In this document: positions 59,552 through 64,000 of the stretch, in pieces
Layout of the letters: every line of letters begins with the position of its first letter
How positions within the stretch are numbered: the stretch's first letter is position 1
Origin: Chondrus crispus
Taxonomy: Eukaryota > Rhodophyta > Florideophyceae > Gigartinales > Gigartinaceae
NCBI RefSeq assembly: GCF_000350225.1
Contig: NW_005179234.1
Coordinates: 1-64,000, forward strand
Length of the DNA: 64,000 nt
Direction of reading: 5' to 3'
The notes under the pieces: generated by a model
What the model was told of the DNA's origin: nothing
What the model saw: the letters and a program-made list of their open reading frames with translations, nothing else
Database searches by the model: none
Position numbers and translations under genes: made by a program

Positions 59552-60022
59552 ATGTCATCCGATTCCCCTCGCCCACGCATCTTTGTCGGGCAAAGGAGGC
59601 GCCCGCCGGGCGATCCGCAGGCCGGCATGGGTGTCTCGGTCGGCTGTTTCATGGGCGCGGGCTACGGCCTCTTCGTTGGCTTTGGCAATCTCATGCCACT
59701 CGGCAAGCACACGGCTCTAGTCTACCCGGACTTCTCTGCGCGGCCGTTCGCGTACGATGGGAGCCTGGCGGGGGCCTTCTGCGGCGCGACGCTGAGCGCG
59801 GGCTTCGCCTCCGCGGTGGGGATGCACCTGGGGTATAGCTGGAGCATCCTCGGCGACCTTCTCCCGTCGCGCGACGTGGCCACACGCCGCATCTCGGGCA
59901 TACAACGCACCCCAGGCGACCGGCTGGTCGCCTGGCTGCGGCGGCGCGCCAGCGGCGTCACGCCCCCAGCTGCCCGAGCAGGCGCAGGCGCACGGCGTCG
60001 ACGCATCGCCTCGCAGCCATGA
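59552..60022 (+). CDS. Small Gly-rich membrane protein, unknown
   Basis: 156 residues from the ATG at 59552 (195 if the ATG at 59435 is used). After a short basic start (SPRPRIFVGQRRRPPGD) there is a Gly-rich hydrophobic stretch (MGVSVGCFMGAGYGLFVGFGNL) with small-residue spacing like glycine-zipper helices of ROMO1, MICOS10 or TIM17 proteins, then a second hydrophobic segment (SLAGAFCGATLSAGFASAVGMHLGY). The C-terminus is Arg/Ala-rich. No firm family; an organelle membrane protein is likely. The last 65 coding bases (59958-60022) overlap the 3' coding end of the minus-strand DnaJ-type gene. GC content is very high. Confidence 0.6.
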   Translation: MSSDSPRPRIFVGQRRRPPGDPQAGMGVSVGCFMGAGYGLFVGFGNLMPLGKHTALVYPDFSARPFAYDGSLAGAFCGATLSAGFASAVGMHLGYSWSILGDLLPSRDVATRRISGIQRTPGDRLVAWLRRRASGVTPPAARAGAGARRRRIASQP

Positions 60023-60468
60023 GGCCCTTGGCCAGCGCGGCGCGCGGGCCGGACGCTTTGAGGCGCAGACCGGACCCGCTGCACATGTCGCACGGCACGT
60101 AGCGCCGCATCACGCACAACGGGCACGGGATCTGCTGCTTGACTTTGGCGGAGAACATCTGCGCGGGGCGTCGCAGGGGGGGGGGAGGGTTAGAGCGGGT
60201 GCAAGGGAGGAGAGAGCGGACAGGGGGGCAGGCAGGGACGTACGCAGATGCCCTCGCCCGCGCAGAGCGGGCAGCGAGAGATGCCGAAGCCCGCGCAGCG
60301 CGCGCACGGGCGGCGGCCGCGGCGGCGCACGAAGAGGCCGCGGCGCGTTCGCGGGGCCGAGAGACGGCGGGCCAGAGAGGTTACCACGACGCCGCCGAGC
60401 AGGCCGCCGAGAGCCGCGCCGGGGAGAATGCCTATCTGGAGAGATCGCGGGCACGTAGGCATGGACAT
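59958..60468 (-). CDS. Small membrane protein with DnaJ-type CxxC repeats
   Basis: Two exons: 60468-60244 and 60158-59958, with an 85-bp GTACGT...CAG intron at a phase-0 junction (GEGIC|MFSAK). 141 aa. One hydrophobic, Gly-rich helix near residues 12-30 (IGILPGAALGGLLGGVVVTSL), then four CxxC motifs (CARCAGFG, CPLCAGEG, CPLCVMRR, CDMCSGSG), three of them in the CxxCxGxG form of the DnaJ zinc-binding domain but with no J domain. Similar stand-alone DnaJ-type zinc-finger proteins act in plastids as disulfide or assembly factors (BSD2-like), so a plastid role is possible. The intron splits the zinc module, and the join restores two pairs of motifs. Its 3' end overlaps the convergent gene. Confidence 0.72.
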
Positions 60469-60683
60469 GGTAGGGGGCGGCGGTGCGGCAGCTGCATGCG
60501 AATGGTGCGGCGGTGGGAGGAAGGCGGGAGATGGCGGGTGCAGAATGAGGGTGCGCGGGTGGTGGCGGGAATGGCGCGCGGGAATGGTGGGCACTGCGGG
60601 AAGATTTTGGAGAAATTTCGGTTGTCATATCGCGGACGAGTGGTTAAGGGGGAAATGCATCACGTACCGTTACCGTACATACT

Positions 60684-60719
60684 GTACCCAAGGGTACCTT
60701 CGAAGGTACCCTTGGGTAC
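60684..60719. repeat. 36-bp perfect palindrome
   Basis: Both 18-base halves are exact reverse complements: gtacccaagggtaccttc and its mirror, centred on TTCGAA. It contains nested GTACC/GGTAC words, and GTAC words also recur just upstream (60663-60687). Confidence 0.97.
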
Positions 60720-61306
60720 CGTAGGCACAGTTGCGGGGGGAAATGCATGCCGAACGCAGTTCGCTGCCACAGTGCTCTTCTACCGTACACACTAACCGGT
60801 AGGCACAGTTGTGTCCTGTTTGAAGCGAGCGATCAGAGATGCCAGGCTTTGAAGGGGAATGCTACAGTACCTCTACAACAGGCGACATGATAGATTCTTA
60901 GGTATCGTATGGTAAAGGTCGTCGCGGGGCAGCCTGCAGCAGAAGCACTTTTTGCACACGTGATGCTGAACGATGCTGTACGCGGGGTCGTGCACACAGT
61001 TCCGCAGGCGGGGACCGAACACAAAATGCGAAGGGTTATCACTGCCCGAGAGATGGAGAAATGGAAGCGCGGGTGCTTCAGTGCTCACTTGGAGTGGCAG
61101 TGCCACTGTTGAGTCAACAGTGTTGACTGTTGACATCAACACTACTCACGAGGCACTGGGGGCGCTTGAGCGATGTTGAGAGTGCTGACATGAACAGCGA
61201 TGTACGGCTCGAAGATGTACGGCTGGAGGATGGCCGACGTCCCACCTACAGTATTCCCCTGTGCCAAAATCTCATAAATATATTCACATTTCAACAATCC
61301 CAACAA

Positions 61307-61376
61307 CCCCCCCCCCCCCCCCCCCCATCCATTCTGCCCACTTTCTGTCGGGCTAACCCCCCATGCCCCCCCCCCC
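61307..61376. repeat. Poly-C tracts (20 C and 11 C)
   Basis: Twenty consecutive C at 61307-61326 and eleven at 61366-61376, with six more at 61357-61362. Slippage- and sequencing-error-prone; on the other strand these are G-runs that could form quadruplex structures. Confidence 0.9.
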
Positions 61377-61564
61377 GCCTGTCCCACGTGTCGTCACGCA
61401 TGCTGCGGGGTCCAACCACCGGCCCATCGCCCTTCTCCCATCCTCACCAACTCATCTGCAACTTTTAGACCGCTAGTCCACTTCCTCTTCCCGGTCGATG
61501 TGCACAATTGGCAACTCCTCCAGCAACACCACATTCACGGGGGGTTAACCATTGGACTGCACTT

Positions 61565-61570
61565 TATAAA
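61565..61570 (+). promoter_or_regulatory. TATA-like box of APH-1 gene
   Basis: TATAAA in ctttataaatcg, 124 bp before the APH-1 ATG, comparable in distance to the TATA-like box of the ribonucleotide reductase gene. Confidence 0.35.
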
Positions 61571-61693
61571 TCGACCACCTAAGACTCAGGAAGGACTGCT
61601 TCGCAGAGACTCATCGAAGACCCACACCGTTTCTACTGCTCTATCCAATCGCCCTGTACCATCTCCGCCGTTCAGCTCGGCCCATTTCCCGCC

Positions 61694-62425
61694 ATGGTCA
61701 CCCTCGTAGCCGTCGGCGTCCTTCTGCTATCCGCGGGCCCCTCGGTCGCCATCTGGTTGGTCATGCTGCAGCGCCGCGCGCATCTCCTGGTCATCGGCAT
61801 CTTCGCCGCCTTCACCTGGTGCCTCGCCATGATGCTAGCGGGCACCATCTGGATAGCCATCCCGCCCTTGAAGGACATTTTCCCGTGGGCCATCTTCCTC
61901 GCCGTGTCCATGCAAGAGCTCATGCGCTACGTCCTCTCCGTCGTCTTCCGCCTCATGGCGCGCAACGGCCACGGCATCCACGCCTTCCTGCGCCAGGGCG
62001 CCAAGAACCAGATGCTCACCGGCATGGCCGTCGGCGCCGGCTACGCCCTCATGGCCGTCCTCATCCAGTTTTACTCGATTATCGCAGACAACTTTTCCGA
62101 TGATACCGCAGTATACAACGACACATGCCCCGTCAACTTCTTCGTCGCCGCGGGCTCCTTCACCTTGGCCTACTCTCTTTTGCACATCTTCCTCGGCATT
62201 CTCGTCTGGCCCGCCTTCAGCGCCAGCTCCTCGCTGCAGTATGGCTTGGTCGCCTATGTCTTGCATCTCGGCCTCGCAGAGCTCAGTCTCGTCAACAGAA
62301 AGAACAGCGGTTGCGCTTGGAACCTCGGCCTGACCTGGGCACTCGTTCTAATCTCCGCGCTCGCCATCAGTGTCATGTCAAAGGCTAGATTGAAGAAGGA
62401 TGGCGGCGGAAACATTAACACATAG
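61694..62425 (+). CDS. Gamma-secretase subunit APH-1
   Basis: Scaffold subunit of the intramembrane protease gamma-secretase (with presenilin, nicastrin and PEN-2), in ER, Golgi and later compartments. 243 aa, single exon, ATG at 61694; human APH-1 is ~265 aa. Seven hydrophobic helices can be counted. Family features: the N-terminal helix with SAGPSVAIWL resembling FGPAFALF, MQELMRYVLSVVFRL matching LQEVFRFAYYKLL, a GxxxG in helix 4 (GMAVGAGYALM), and the two conserved membrane histidines, in helix 5 (SLLHIFLGILVW) and helix 6 (VLHLGLAELSLVN). The C-terminus is short and polar. Early codons are strongly GC-ending. Ends 54 bp before the convergent gene. Confidence 0.92.
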   Translation: MVTLVAVGVLLLSAGPSVAIWLVMLQRRAHLLVIGIFAAFTWCLAMMLAGTIWIAIPPLKDIFPWAIFLAVSMQELMRYVLSVVFRLMARNGHGIHAFLRQGAKNQMLTGMAVGAGYALMAVLIQFYSIIADNFSDDTAVYNDTCPVNFFVAAGSFTLAYSLLHIFLGILVWPAFSASSSLQYGLVAYVLHLGLAELSLVNRKNSGCAWNLGLTWALVLISALAISVMSKARLKKDGGGNINT

Positions 62426-62479
62426 CAATCGCTGACTAACTAAACCAGTTTTGAACCTCGCTTTTACTCGTGCCTCTCT

Positions 62480-63528
62480 TCAAGTCACCCCGCGCGAGCC
62501 TTGTAGACCTTTCATTAACACCAACACTACAGATGTAATAACACCAATGAGTACGAGCAGGGAGCAGGGAGCAGGCGAAGCAAACATAATTCAGTATGCG
62601 GCAAAGGCGGACGTTAAAAGAAAGAGCACACGCACTTAAACAAACAGGAATAGAAAACTTACGTTGTTCCAGCACTTGGCTGCATGACCCGATTACATCC
62701 TGGCAAGAGCTAAATGTATTTGATGGTTGTAAGACAATCACCAACGTTGCGCCATCAAATCTCTCAACTCGAATATCATCCCCAATTGTGACCACAGCCG
62801 TCTCATCTCCTTGTGAGGCCAGCGCGTCATCACCGGCAGCAAGCAGTGCTTGCAAATCTGCAATCATTGTAGACCCTGACCTGCTTCCCGACGGGTACCA
62901 TATGCTCTCAAGAGACTTCCGAAACGTCCCTTCGAGGCCGTGTCGCACTAAGTAGGCTTGCCGAATAGCGGCATTAGATTCCACTAGCAGCGTATACCAA
63001 AAAGAACACACGAAGAAAGGGTTAGCAAGCACGTTAATGGGACGGAGTTGTTCACGACTCGCGCATACCATGCCGGGTCTACGTACGAAACTCGAGGAGG
63101 GGAAAAACTGAGGCTACAATAGCCGGGCGCACCAGCGCTCCGAAGCCTTTAAATATGTCTTCAACTCCCTGCACGTTGGCTAGTTGCAAAGAGAGAAGGC
63201 GTTCTGCATAGTTCTCTTTAAACACCGTCAAAAGCTGTAAACCAACAGAGTGACCGTAAAGGTCCGCATCACCTGTGTCATGAAACAGCACAGCCCGCAA
63301 GTGCTCCGACCCGGCTTCATCGTTTCCGATAGGGATTTCCAAGGCGGTGATAGTTACGTTTTCGAGTTCAATGTGGGTAATTGGGATGCCAATTGATCGT
63401 ACTGAAAACTCTCCCAAAGCTGTCACGAGCCCAGCGATCAGTCGTGGTTGATTCGGGGCCCTGGTGAACACTTTGCGATACAAGACGAGGCCACCTCGGC
63501 CAGAGATGATCATGAAGCTGTGCAACAT
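62480..63528 (-). CDS. Longin-like protein of unknown function, three exons
   Basis: Exons 63528-63087, 62983-62663 and 62526-62480, with GT-AG introns of 103 bp (GTACGT...TAG) and 136 bp (GTAAGT...TAG); all joins keep frame and give 269 aa. The start MLHSFMIISGRGGLVLYRKVF has the look of a longin/profilin-like first strand (FMIIS-x-G-G-LVLY), as in vesicle-traffic and adaptor small subunits. The middle contains TVFKENYAERLLSLQLANV and exon 2 a helical TMIADLQALLAAGDDAL segment. The final short exon (VLMKGLQGSRGVT) is the least certain. I cannot name the family. This is the most intron-rich gene in the window along with the first one. Confidence 0.6.
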
Positions 63529-64000
63529 GATGGTAAAAGCTCAATAGCAGATGAATATGAACATTTGATGGTGCAGCAAAATAGTCGTGCGGACGACCCA
63601 CTTACTCCAAGAGCCTCAGTTTCCTTTCCGGACGCTGAACCATGAAGATTGTGTGCACGTTTGAATCACCTTCGACTCAACTCCAAACGGCAAATTCCTG
63701 TGTAGCAGACTTGCTGTATCTGCGGATAATGGGAAAGATCGAAATTTTGAGGAGAATCTCAACAGCCGATCAAATCTTTCAGAATTTGTTGCTTGACCGT
63801 CCCGTCTAACCAAGAGAAATGGATCTCACATGCTTGCAGACAATTCAAACTCGGCCAACTTACCCATGACAACTGGGTAATCACTGCCATGTGGCTTCAA
63901 ATGCTGTCGATTTCTTTCCCGAAGCTTCGTTTACGATCATTGAAAACATGCAGGATCAAGTATTTTCAGCTGCCTTAGCTCCGTAATATTTTGCAGTCCT
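63529..64000. other. Window end, no gene seen
   Basis: 472 bp upstream of the longin-like gene. Short frames on both strands have no features; probably promoter sequence of the minus-strand gene and perhaps of one beyond the edge. Confidence 0.4.

Larger units (their letters stand above)
60469..61693. other. Intergenic stretch with palindrome and poly-C tracts
   Basis: 1.2 kb between the DnaJ-type gene (minus) and APH-1 (plus). No gene found. It contains a 36-bp perfect palindrome, an 8-bp-arm hairpin around 61119-61143 (agtgttga...tcaacact) and two poly-C runs. A TATAAA at 61565-61570 lies 124 bp before the APH-1 start. Confidence 0.5.

Noticed and set aside
61684-61692. E2F-like TTTCCCGCC immediately before the APH-1 ATG
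   Set aside because: Short word expected by chance, sits on the start codon context, and APH-1 is not a cell-cycle gene.
1-64000. tRNA genes, rRNA, LTR or LINE proteins, CRISPR, bacterial operons
   Set aside because: I looked for T-loop words, reverse-transcriptase or integrase motifs and regular spaced repeats and found none; introns and gene content exclude a prokaryotic origin. A dedicated search could still find a tRNA I missed by eye.

Overview
This window looks like nuclear DNA of an intron-poor eukaryote with a plastid. A red alga (Rhodophyta, possibly a florideophyte) is my best guess, at moderate confidence. The reasons are clearly eukaryotic genes (gamma-secretase APH-1, ESCRT-III CHMP2, glucosidase II beta, MRD1, NSA2, TRM6, EME1, ASPM-like), proteins with transit-peptide-like N-termini (aspartate-semialdehyde dehydrogenase, a BASS transporter, an unknown membrane protein), and few, short GT-AG introns. 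I could place about nine introns over 29 genes, mostly 85-191 bp and often near the 5' end. No transposon proteins, rRNA, tRNA or CRISPR arrays are visible.

Layout. 0-9 kb: a 5'-truncated five-finger C2H2 protein, homogentisate 1,2-dioxygenase, an orphan gene and a mitochondrial-type L13. The gap at 6.3-8.4 kb carries a striking pair of DNA palindromes. 9-21 kb: a GH36/raffinose-synthase-like enzyme, a tiny COX14-like membrane protein, glucosidase II beta, an NCoR/SNT1-like SANT protein and aspartate-semialdehyde dehydrogenase. 21-31 kb: a 2255-residue ASPM-like spindle protein with a fresh 429-bp in-frame tandem duplication, then EME1. 31-43 kb: an ankyrin-DHHC palmitoyltransferase that has lost one complete zinc site, a polyQ C2H2 protein, a BASS transporter, a GT25-like glycosyltransferase, an unknown protein and an RGG-tailed ABC-class ATPase. 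43-50 kb: CHMP2 and ribonucleotide reductase R1, the latter with E2F-like promoter sites. 50-60 kb: a plastid-type membrane protein, ARMT1 (DUF89), then TRM6, MRD1, a TrhO-like rhodanese and NSA2, four RNA-modification or ribosome-assembly genes in a row. 60-64 kb: two small proteins whose genes overlap tail to tail, APH-1, and a three-exon longin-like protein.

Gene order is unusual. Strands alternate at 23 of 28 neighbouring gene pairs. Head-to-head pairs are commonly separated by about 0.3-0.7 kb, and tail-to-tail pairs often by only 41-123 bp, or they overlap. This suggests widespread shared promoters and overlapping 3' ends. Most genes are housekeeping and need not work together. The only functional grouping I see is the RNA-processing run at 52-59 kb.

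Coordinates of spliced genes span first to last coding base; exon limits are given in the evidence. Gene starts were checked by hand for a real ATG, and several longer reading frames that open with TTG or GTG were trimmed to the first ATG.
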